DNA from: CAZRHR01 sp964578885
Lineage (GTDB): Bacteria; Bacteroidota; Bacteroidia; CAIKAF01
Assembly: GCA_964578885.1 (NCBI GenBank)
Contig: CAZOEO010000019.1
Location: 1 to 64,000, forward strand
Reading direction: 5' to 3'
Length of the DNA stretch: 64,000 bases
Within the stretch, counting starts at the first letter, position 1, and each line of letters starts with the position of its first letter. The notes below the pieces were generated by a model, which ran no database searches, was not told the DNA's origin, and saw nothing but the letters and a program-made list of their open reading frames with translations. Shown here in pieces: positions 24,040 through 31,253 of the stretch. The position numbers and the translations under genes are program-made.

Positions 24040-24049
24040 GATATCCTCC

Positions 24050-24667
24050 TTACTTTTCAATCATTACATAAGACCCTTTGTGCCCTGGTATATTACCGGA
24101 AACAATGAGTAAATTTTGTTCAGGAATCACTTTCAACACACGCAGGTTTTGTGCTTTTACACGGGCATTACCCATTTGTCCAGCCATGCGCATACCTTTA
24201 AATACACGTGATGGGAAAGACGATGCGCCCAAAGAACCTGGGTGACGTTGACGGTTGTGCTGACCATGGGTGCGTCCACCAACCCCGGCAAATCCATGGC
24301 GTTTTACAACACCCTGAAAACCGCGGCCTTTTGAGGTGCCTACGACATCCACGAAATCACCTTCCGCAAATAACTCCACGGATAGGGACTGGCCCAAAGT
24401 AACCTGGGCCTCGAAACCTTTGAATTCAGCCACTTTTGCCATAGGTTTTACACCTGCTTTGGTAAAGTGACCGATTTCAGCCTTGGTGGCGTGTTTCTCT
24501 TTTTTCTCCTCGAAACCAAGTTGAATGGCTTCGTAGCCATCTTTTTCCTCGGTTTTAATCTGGGTGACCACACAAGGACCGGCTTGAATCACTGTACAAG
24601 GTACAATGCGTCCGTTCTCGTTGAAGAGGCTGGTCATCCCAATTTTCTTGCCTATCAGACCTGACAT
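24050..24667 (-). CDS. rplC: 50S ribosomal protein L3
   Basis: 205 residues: GLIGKKIGMTSLFNENGRIV, the glutamine-containing central loop GRGFQGVVKRHGFAGVGGRT, HGQHNRQRHPGSLGASSFPS, FKGMRMAGQMGN. One of the first proteins to assemble on 23S rRNA. 62 bp after rpsJ. Confidence 0.98.
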   Translation of the reverse strand: MSGLIGKKIGMTSLFNENGRIVPCTVIQAGPCVVTQIKTEEKDGYEAIQLGFEEKKEKHATKAEIGHFTKAGVKPMAKVAEFKGFEAQVTLGQSLSVELFAEGDFVDVVGTSKGRGFQGVVKRHGFAGVGGRTHGQHNRQRHPGSLGASSFPSRVFKGMRMAGQMGNARVKAQNLRVLKVIPEQNLLIVSGNIPGHKGSYVMIEK

Positions 24668-24729
24668 AGCATTTGAATTATCCGCAGCGGAGTCCTGACC
24701 AGCCAGTCTGAACTCTTACGGGGGTTAAA

Positions 24730-25035
24730 CTACACTTTAATTTCAACTTCTACTCCTGAAGGGAGTTCTAATTTCATAAGGGCATCGATAGTCTTGGTAG
24801 AAGAGCTATAGATGTCCATCAACCGTTTGTAAGAACAAAGCTGGAATTGCTCACGAGATTTCTTGTTCACGTGAGGAGAACGAAGGACGGTGTAAATGCG
24901 CTTGTGGGTAGGAAGCGGAATCGGTCCATTTACCACAGCACCAGTCGCCTTTACCGTTTTCACGATTTTCTCCGCAGACTTGTCCACCAGGTTGTAGTCG
25001 TACGACTTCAATTTGATGCGGATTTTTTGGCTCAT
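24730..25035 (-). CDS. rpsJ: 30S ribosomal protein S10
   Basis: 101 residues: MSQKIRIKLKSYDYNLVDKS, GAVVNGPIPLPTHKRIYTVL, RSPHVNKKSREQFQLCSYKR. First gene of the S10 unit here; it has its own promoter module (25057-25123) and is separated from fusA by a terminator. S10 is also the NusB/NusG partner in antitermination in other bacteria. Confidence 0.98.
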   Translation of the reverse strand: MSQKIRIKLKSYDYNLVDKSAEKIVKTVKATGAVVNGPIPLPTHKRIYTVLRSPHVNKKSREQFQLCSYKRLMDIYSSSTKTIDALMKLELPSGVEVEIKV

Positions 25036-25056
25036 TTTGTTTTCTTCAGTTATATA

Positions 25057-25123
25057 ATACCCCTAAAAACGGGCTTGCAAAAGTGCAAGTTTATTTTTAA
25101 AAAACCAACAGTAAGGTGTTAAT
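25057..25123 (-). promoter_or_regulatory. Ribosomal promoter module, copy at rpsJ
   Basis: On the minus strand: ATTAACA (25117-25123), six bases, TGTTGG (25105-25110), 20-bp gap after TTG, CACTTTTG (25078-25085), then GCAAGCCCGTTTTTAGGGGT. Same spacing to the base as the copies before rpsQ and rpsL. Confidence 0.75.
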
Positions 25124-25167
25124 TTTGAAAAGAATATTTTCAGCCTTATTTACCAACCCTGTTGAAA

Positions 25168-25195
25168 CAAAAAGGGGCCGCCTTTCGGGGCCCCT
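25168..25195 (-). terminator. Terminator after fusA
   Basis: AGGGGCC (25173-25179) / GGCCCCT (25189-25195) with inner C-C/G-G pairs gives a very GC-rich stem, followed on the minus strand by a T-run. It separates the rpsL-rpsG-fusA unit from the rpsJ unit. Confidence 0.9.
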
Positions 25196-25210
25196 CCGTA
25201 ACATTTATGT

Positions 25211-27340
25211 TTAGGCGTTTACCTTGCCTTTTACCTTTGCAATTACCTCTTCTACGATATTGCGTGGAGCTGGATCGTAATGGCTAAACTCCATGGTAGA
25301 AGCCGCACGACCGGAGGTAATGGTACGTAAAGAAGTTACGTAACCGAACATTTCACTCAGCGGAACTTTGGCTTTAACCACTTTGGCATTACCGCGGCTA
25401 TCCATTCCTTCGATCTGCCCACGACGACGGTTCAAGTCACCTACTACGTCACCCATGTTCTCGTCCGGTGTAACCACTTCCACTTTCATGATAGGCTCAA
25501 GAAGGATAGGCTTGGCTTTTGGCAAAGCTTCGCGATAAGCCATTTTGGCACACAATTCAAACGAAAGTGAATCGGAGTCAACCGCGTGATAAGAACCATC
25601 CAGCAAGGTTACTTTGATACCGGTCAAAGGGAAGCCGGCCAATACACCATTACTTAAAGAGGCTTCAAAACCTTTTTGAACAGATGGAATGTATTCGCGA
25701 GGAATGTTACCACCTTTCACCATATCGATGAATTCCAGACCTACTTTTTCGTCGGAATTCGGTTCAATAGTTACAACGATATCGGCGAACTTACCACGAC
25801 CACCCGTTTGCTTCTTGTACACTTCACGGTGTTCAACGCGCCCGGTGATGGCTTCTTTGTAGGCCACCTGAGGTGCACCCTGGTTACATTCTACTTTGAA
25901 TTCGCGACGAAGACGGTCAAGGATAATTTCAAGGTGAAGTTCACCCATACCAGAGATAATGGTTTGCCCGGAATCCTCATCGGTATGTACGCGGAAGGTT
26001 GGATCTTCTTCAGCGAGTTTGAACAAAGCGTTACCAAGACGATCAAGGTCAGCCTGAGTTTTAGGCTCAATAGCCACACCAATTACAGGCTCAGGGAACG
26101 ACATGGCTTCCAAAGCGATAGGCTTATTCTCATCGCAAAGCGTATCACCAGTACGGATATCTTTGAAACCAACAGCAGCACCGATATCACCAGCTTCGAT
26201 GAAGTCGATAGGGTTTTGCTTATTGGAGTGCATTTGGAACAAACGTGAGATACGTTCTTTGTTTCCGGTCCGAACATTTAAAACGTATGAACCAGCATCC
26301 AAACGACCGGAGTACATTCGGAAGAAGCAAAGACGTCCTACATATGGATCGGTGGCAATTTTGAAGGCAAGTGCGGCCATGGGTTCAGAAGCACTAGGCT
26401 TTCTGATTTCTGGCTCTTCCGTATCCGGGTTGGTACCAACAACTGCCTCAAGGTCCATTGGGGATGGCAGATAACGAATAACTGCATCCAACATGGTTTG
26501 CACACCTTTATTTTTGAAAGATGAACCACAAAGCATTGGCGTGATGGCCATAGAAAGGGTAGCTTTCCGAATGGCATTGTGAATTTCATCCTCAGTAAGG
26601 CTGTTGGGATCGTCGAAGAATTTCTCCATCAAAACATCGTCACTTTCAGCAACGGTCTCGAGCATGTAATTGCGATACTTTTCTACGTCTTCAACTACGT
26701 CAGCAGGAATATCTACTACAGTATATCTCGCACCTTCAGAAGCGTCGTCCCAGATAATGGCCTGCATACGAACCAGGTCTACCACGCCCTTAAATGTTTC
26801 CTCAGATCCAATAGGAATCTGAAGAGGAACTGGCTTGGCACCTAAACGTTCTTTTACCTGACCTACTACATTGAGGAAGTCGGCACCAGCGCGGTCCATT
26901 TTGTTTACGAAACCGATTCGTGGAACGCTGTATTTGTTCATCTGACGCCATACGGTTTCAGACTGAGGCTCTACACCACCTACGGCGCAGAACAAAGCTA
27001 CAGCTCCATCGAGTACACGTAAAGAACGTTCTACTTCAACAGTAAAGTCTACGTGACCTGGCGTGTCAATAAGGTTGATCTGATATTGCTTGGTATCAGG
27101 GGTGCTTTGACCTTGTTTGGTCGGGAAGTTCCAGAAGCAAGTAGTTGCGGCAGAGGTAATGGTGATACCCCGCTCTTGTTCCTGTACCATCCAGTCCATG
27201 GTAGCAGCTCCATCATGCACCTCTCCGAGCTTATGGGTTTTACCAGTATAATAGAGAATGCGTTCGGATGTGGTGGTTTTACCTGCGTCGATGTGTGCAG
27301 AGATACCAATATTTCGGGTGAACCTTAGGTCACGTGCCAT
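25211..27340 (-). CDS. fusA: Elongation factor G
   Basis: 709-residue translocase GTPase with five domains. G1 AHIDAGKTTTSERIL, G3 DTPGHVDFTVEVERSLRVLD, G4 NKMDRAGADF; domain IV loop at GGRGKFADIVVTIEP and C-terminal RRRGQIEGMDSRGNAKVV. Third gene of the streptomycin unit, 25 bp after rpsG. No tuf follows it, as usual in Bacteroidota. Confidence 0.99.
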   Translation of the reverse strand: MARDLRFTRNIGISAHIDAGKTTTSERILYYTGKTHKLGEVHDGAATMDWMVQEQERGITITSAATTCFWNFPTKQGQSTPDTKQYQINLIDTPGHVDFTVEVERSLRVLDGAVALFCAVGGVEPQSETVWRQMNKYSVPRIGFVNKMDRAGADFLNVVGQVKERLGAKPVPLQIPIGSEETFKGVVDLVRMQAIIWDDASEGARYTVVDIPADVVEDVEKYRNYMLETVAESDDVLMEKFFDDPNSLTEDEIHNAIRKATLSMAITPMLCGSSFKNKGVQTMLDAVIRYLPSPMDLEAVVGTNPDTEEPEIRKPSASEPMAALAFKIATDPYVGRLCFFRMYSGRLDAGSYVLNVRTGNKERISRLFQMHSNKQNPIDFIEAGDIGAAVGFKDIRTGDTLCDENKPIALEAMSFPEPVIGVAIEPKTQADLDRLGNALFKLAEEDPTFRVHTDEDSGQTIISGMGELHLEIILDRLRREFKVECNQGAPQVAYKEAITGRVEHREVYKKQTGGRGKFADIVVTIEPNSDEKVGLEFIDMVKGGNIPREYIPSVQKGFEASLSNGVLAGFPLTGIKVTLLDGSYHAVDSDSLSFELCAKMAYREALPKAKPILLEPIMKVEVVTPDENMGDVVGDLNRRRGQIEGMDSRGNAKVVKAKVPLSEMFGYVTSLRTITSGRAASTMEFSHYDPAPRNIVEEVIAKVKGKVNA

Positions 27341-27365
27341 GATTGAAAGTAGGCTAAACGGTTAA

Positions 27366-27836
27366 TTAAAAGCGAAAATGAGAGAAGGCCTTGTTGGCTT
27401 CGGCCATACGGTGGGTGTCTTCTTTTTTCTTGTAAGCACCACCTTCATTATTGAAAGCAGCAACCACCTCGTTGGCTAATTTCTGAGCCATGGATTTATC
27501 GTTGCGCTTGCGGGCAGCAAGAATCATCCACTTCATTCCCAGAGAAAGTCTACGAGAAGGACGAATTTCCTGAGGAATTTGGAAAGTAGAACCACCTACA
27601 CGGCGAGAGCGAACCTCTACGGCAGGAGTTACATTTTCCAAAGCACGCTTCCATACATTAACGGGTACTTCTTCATTGATACGTTTTTCAACGATATCCA
27701 TAGCACCGTAAAAAATGTCGTAAGCAGTTTGCTTTTTACCTTGCAACATCAGGTTATTCACAAATTTGGTCACGAGGGTATCATTGTACCGGGGATCAGG
27801 TAAAATGATCCGTTTTTTTGGTTTCGCTTTTCTCAT
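27366..27836 (-). CDS. rpsG: 30S ribosomal protein S7
   Basis: 156 residues: MRKAKPKKRIILPDPRYNDT, LVTKFVNNLMLQGKKQTAYD, NVTPAVEVRSRRVGGSTFQI, PQEIRPSRRLSLGMKWMILA. Primary 16S binder that nucleates the head. 18 bp after rpsL. Confidence 0.98.
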   Translation of the reverse strand: MRKAKPKKRIILPDPRYNDTLVTKFVNNLMLQGKKQTAYDIFYGAMDIVEKRINEEVPVNVWKRALENVTPAVEVRSRRVGGSTFQIPQEIRPSRRLSLGMKWMILAARKRNDKSMAQKLANEVVAAFNNEGGAYKKKEDTHRMAEANKAFSHFRF

Positions 27837-27854
27837 TTGGAGACTGTAAGGAAA

Positions 27855-28256
27855 TTATTTTTTTACTGGGGCTTTGCCACCTTTATCTTTTGGACGTTTT
27901 GTACCATACTTGGAACGACGCTGGTTACGGCCGTTTACACCGGCTGTATCCAATGCACCGCGCACAATGTGGTAACGTACGCCTGGTAGATCTTTTACCC
28001 GACCACCGCGGACAAGCACAATAGAGTGCTCTTGAAGGTTGTGACCTTCTCCGGGGATGTAGGCGTTGACCTCACGTCCGTTGGAAAGACGCACCCTGGC
28101 TACTTTACGCAGAGCAGAGTTCGGTTTCTTCGGGGTGGTGGTGTACACCCTTACACATACGCCACGACGTTGTGGGCATGAATCAAGAGCAATGGACTTG
28201 CTCTTTTTCACCACTTTCTCGCGTCCTTTACGGACTAATTGTTGAATTGTCGGCAT
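27855..28256 (-). CDS. rpsL: 30S ribosomal protein S12
   Basis: 133 residues: MPTIQQLVRKGREKVVKKSK, CPQRRGVCVRVYTTTPKKPN, SALRKVARVRLSNGREVNAY, GEGHNLQEHSIVLVRGGRVK. Lys in TTTPKKPNSA is the classic streptomycin-resistance site and is wild-type. First gene of the unit; the third promoter module lies upstream. Confidence 0.98.
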   Translation of the reverse strand: MPTIQQLVRKGREKVVKKSKSIALDSCPQRRGVCVRVYTTTPKKPNSALRKVARVRLSNGREVNAYIPGEGHNLQEHSIVLVRGGRVKDLPGVRYHIVRGALDTAGVNGRNQRRSKYGTKRPKDKGGKAPVKK

Positions 28257-28289
28257 TCTCTAAATTCGTTATCCGAGTAATTGCTTTAT

Positions 28290-28357
28290 AATACCCCCAA
28301 AAACGGGCTTGCAAAGGTGCTGGTTTTTTCTTTAATATCCAACAACCCTTTGTTAAT
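28290..28357 (-). promoter_or_regulatory. Ribosomal promoter module, copy at rpsL
   Basis: On the minus strand: ATTAACA (28351-28357), six bases, TGTTGG (28339-28344), 20-bp gap after TTG, CACCTTTG (28312-28319), then GCAAGCCCGTTTTTGGGGGT. Same architecture as the modules at rpsJ and rpsQ. The divergent SDR gene begins 38-62 bp beyond the ATTAACA end. Confidence 0.75.
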
Positions 28358-28394
28358 TTTTTTAAGGAAGAAATTGAAAGGGCTGTGATTACCT

Positions 28395-29123
28395 TTGTAC
28401 ACGAAAAATAATTCCACTTTGTACACCCTTATTACCGGAGCCACAGAAGGCATTGGAAAATCACTGGCCTATCAGTTTGCCGCAGCAGGACATGACCTGG
28501 CTCTGGCTGCAAGGTCTGGCGACCAACTCATCCTCCTTAAAAAGAACCTGGAACAAAGATACAACATCAAAGTCTTTTTTCGTGCCGCTGATTTCAGTCG
28601 GAAAACGGAAGCCATTCTCTGGGCGGAACAGGTGAAAAAAGAAATGGGTTCGCCCACGGTTCTGATTCATAATGTAGGTATGTTTGCCCAACATCCCCTG
28701 TTTCATCAGGGAGAAAGTGACCTGGAATCGATGCTGCGTACCAACTTATTGGCCGCCCACGTAATTACAGCGGTATTTAGACAAGGCATGATGTCGCGGG
28801 GAAATGGCCATATCTTTAATATGGTGTCCTCTGCAGCCGTACGCAGCCGAAAAGATGCACCTGCCTACTCCATTTCAAAAGCCGCACTTTTGGCTTGGTC
28901 CGATGCACTCTTCGAAGAAATGAGACCGCATGGAATCAGAGTAACAGCCGTGCTTCCGGGACCAGTGTACACCCACGCCTGGAAAGATGTACCTCTTGAT
29001 GCGGCACGTTTTATTCATCCGGACGAAGTCGCCAGAATGATATATGAATGTTTTCGCACCTCCGGCATGGCCGTAACCAGCCGGCTGGATTTGCGCAGTA
29101 TGGACCAACAACTAGATCCTTAA
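28395..29123 (+). CDS. Short-chain dehydrogenase/reductase
   Basis: 242 residues, Rossmann fold. The cofactor motif TGATEGIGKSLAYQFA is near residue 14; HNVGMFAQ replaces the usual NNAG; catalytic Ser in FNMVSSAAV, and Tyr/Lys in PAYSISKAALLAW. Arg in LAARSG suggests NADP preference. The substrate cannot be read. There is no ATG: TTG at 28395 or TTG at 28419 are the candidates. TACCTTTG at 28390-28397 looks like a -7 box, and if real the 28419 start is the right one. Seven bp before trmB. Confidence 0.88.
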   Translation: MYTKNNSTLYTLITGATEGIGKSLAYQFAAAGHDLALAARSGDQLILLKKNLEQRYNIKVFFRAADFSRKTEAILWAEQVKKEMGSPTVLIHNVGMFAQHPLFHQGESDLESMLRTNLLAAHVITAVFRQGMMSRGNGHIFNMVSSAAVRSRKDAPAYSISKAALLAWSDALFEEMRPHGIRVTAVLPGPVYTHAWKDVPLDAARFIHPDEVARMIYECFRTSGMAVTSRLDLRSMDQQLDP

Positions 29124-29129
29124 AACCTC

Positions 29130-29810
29130 ATGGGAAAAAATAAATTATCCAAATTCGCCGAAAACGAAACCTGGGAACACCTCTTGCAGCCTAATTATGA
29201 CCAACTGATTCAGGAAGGATTCCCATTGAAAGGAAATTGGAAAACATTCTTCAAAAACAATGCGCCCATCACCCTGGAACTTGCCTGTGGAAAAGGAGAA
29301 TATTCCGTTGGACTCGGACAGCTCTACCCGCAAAGAAACTTTATAGGTATGGATGTAAAAGGCGCACGTTTATGGCGCGGTGCCAAATCAGTAGCCGAAT
29401 TACAACTTCCAAATGTGGCTTTTTTGCGACAACGCATCGCACTGATTCCTATGTTTTTTTCGCCGGAAGACCATGTGGAAGCCATTTGGATTATTTTCCC
29501 GGATCCCCAACCCAGAAAGAGTAAAGCATCCAAAAGACTCACGTCTCCAGAATATTTAAGTCGTTACAGACAATTTATGTCCCCGGACGGGATCGTACAC
29601 CTGAAAACAGACGCTGAATCTTTATTCGAATTCACCCTTGAAGTCATTCAGGAGCAAGGCCTCGAAATCATTCAGTCATCCAGAGATGTGTATACCGATT
29701 TTCCCGGCCATCCGGAACTCTCCATTCGCACTTTTTATGAATCCATCTGGCTGGACATGGGCAAAAAAATTCATTATCTTGCGTTCCGCATAGGCCATGA
29801 ACCAGCATGA
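29130..29810 (+). CDS. trmB: tRNA (guanine-N7)-methyltransferase
   Basis: Makes m7G46 in tRNA using S-adenosylmethionine. 226 residues. SAM site ELACGKGEYSVGLGQLYPQR and FIGMDVKGARLW; the substrate motif is FPDPQPRKSKASKRLTSPEY in place of the proteobacterial PDPWPKKRHHKRR, a Bacteroidota variant; then HLKTDAESLFEFTLEV. Its end overlaps the next start by 14 bp. Confidence 0.95.
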   Translation: MGKNKLSKFAENETWEHLLQPNYDQLIQEGFPLKGNWKTFFKNNAPITLELACGKGEYSVGLGQLYPQRNFIGMDVKGARLWRGAKSVAELQLPNVAFLRQRIALIPMFFSPEDHVEAIWIIFPDPQPRKSKASKRLTSPEYLSRYRQFMSPDGIVHLKTDAESLFEFTLEVIQEQGLEIIQSSRDVYTDFPGHPELSIRTFYESIWLDMGKKIHYLAFRIGHEPA

Positions 29811-30132
29811 TTTTTTTCGCGATGTATATGAAGTGGTGAGAGCCGTTCCTTATGGTAAAGTAACCACTTACGGGGCCATCGCCAGGTATTTGGGCGCGGC
29901 CGGGAGCGCACGCATGGTCGGATATGCCATGAATGCATCCCATCAGGAAATTGTCCCCGTTCCAGCACATCGCGTAGTCAATCGGATGGGGTTACTCACC
30001 GGAAAACATCATTTTTCCACGCCCAATACCATGCAAAATTTGCTGGAAGAAGAAGGCCACCAAATTATTGAAGACCGTATCATGGATTTCCAGAACAAAT
30101 TCTGGGATCCTTCACAAGCTTTACAATTATGA
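29797..30132 (+). CDS. Alkyltransferase-like (ATL) DNA-binding protein
   Basis: 111 residues with the C-terminal domain of O6-alkylguanine-DNA alkyltransferase. AVPYGKVTTYGAIARYLG holds the helix-turn-helix, and ARMVGYAMNAS the Arg finger. The catalytic PCHR motif reads PAHRVVN: Cys is Ala. It therefore cannot take up an alkyl group itself. ATL proteins of this kind flip damaged bases and flag them for nucleotide excision repair. It overlaps trmB by 14 bp and mrp by 4 bp. Confidence 0.9.
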   Translation: MNQHDFFRDVYEVVRAVPYGKVTTYGAIARYLGAAGSARMVGYAMNASHQEIVPVPAHRVVNRMGLLTGKHHFSTPNTMQNLLEEEGHQIIEDRIMDFQNKFWDPSQALQL

Positions 30133-31253
30133 ACATACCAACTCGTGACACCATTTTAGCCGCCTTAGCACAAGTGCCCGATCCTGCCACCGGAAAAAAT
30201 CTGGTCGACCAGGGGCGGATTCTTCGCTTAGACCTGCTGGACCACAAAATTTTCCTGGACGTGGAAACGACACAGCCAGCCATGCACGTGAGAAAAAAAT
30301 TGGAAGGCGACATCCAAAAAGCACTAGCTCCCATCTTGGGAGAAGCGTCACTTTCCTTGCACGTGATGCTAAATAGTCAGAAAAGAAAAGAGGAAAGGAA
30401 ACTGCTTCCCGGCGTAAAGCATATCATTGCGGTGGCTTCGGGTAAAGGAGGCGTGGGAAAATCCACGGTCACAGTAAATCTGGCTTGTGCCCTCGCACAA
30501 ATGGGACAAAAAGTAGGTATTGTAGACGCCGATATTTATGGTCCTTCCGTTCCGCTTATGATGGACACCAGATACGTCCGGCCCAAAGTGGTACAAACAG
30601 AAGATGGAAAATCGCTCATTGCACCAGTTGAAAACTACGGCATCAAAATGCTTTCTATCGGCTTTTTCGCCGGAGATGACCAGGCCGTGGTTTGGAGAGG
30701 ACCCATGGCTTCCAAAGCCCTTACGCAAATGTTTACAGATGCCGACTGGGGAGAGCTGGACTTTTTGCTGCTGGATTTACCTCCGGGAACAGGAGACATC
30801 CATTTAACCCTGGTGTCGCAAATTCCGCTAAGCGGTGCCGTCATTGTAAGCACTCCGCAAGAAGTGGCATTGGCCGACGCCAGAAAAGGAGTGGCCATGT
30901 TCACTCTTCCTAACATCAATGTACCTGTGATTGGCCTGATTGAAAATATGGCTTGGTTCACCCCGGAAAATCATCCGGAAGAACAATACTTCATTTTCGG
31001 AAAAGATGGCGTTAAAAAATTAGCCGAAGAATTAAAATTACCACTGCTGGGTCAAATTCCGCTCGTGCAAGGTTTAAGAGAAAGTGGCGATATCGGCTTC
31101 CCCGCAGCGTTGGTAGAAAACCATCCTGCCCGTCCGCATTTTCGTGCCCTTGGCATCAGTTTAATAGAATACATGCACTTACGAGCCCGCGCCCAGGCGC
31201 AAGCAGAACTCGCTACGCCAACACAAGGAACGACAGATCATGGAATTAACTGA
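30129..31253 (+). CDS. mrp: Mrp/ApbC iron-sulfur carrier P-loop ATPase
   Basis: 374 residues. The N-terminal MIP18/DUF59 domain is at about 1-90 (ALAQVPDPATGKNLVDQGRI). The deviant Walker A ASGKGGVGKSTVTVNLA begins at about 100, then VDADIYGPSVPLMM, and LLLDLPPGTGDIHLTL as Walker B/switch. A scaffold or carrier for Fe-S cluster delivery in this family; no CxxC is obvious in the late segment (ENMAWFTPENH), where some homologues have one. Overlaps the next gene by 14 bp. Confidence 0.94.
   Translation: MNIPTRDTILAALAQVPDPATGKNLVDQGRILRLDLLDHKIFLDVETTQPAMHVRKKLEGDIQKALAPILGEASLSLHVMLNSQKRKEERKLLPGVKHIIAVASGKGGVGKSTVTVNLACALAQMGQKVGIVDADIYGPSVPLMMDTRYVRPKVVQTEDGKSLIAPVENYGIKMLSIGFFAGDDQAVVWRGPMASKALTQMFTDADWGELDFLLLDLPPGTGDIHLTLVSQIPLSGAVIVSTPQEVALADARKGVAMFTLPNINVPVIGLIENMAWFTPENHPEEQYFIFGKDGVKKLAEELKLPLLGQIPLVQGLRESGDIGFPAALVENHPARPHFRALGISLIEYMHLRARAQAQAELATPTQGTTDHGIN

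Noticed and set aside
10400..28000. Many 60-190 codon plus-strand ORFs opposite ribosomal genes and fusA
   Set aside because: All lie antisense to well-conserved genes and show no domain or start context.
28374..28397. Full promoter for the SDR gene
   Set aside because: TACCTTTG at 28390-28397 is a good -7 box, but no TTG lies at the required 19-21 bp; the only one is 13 bp away.
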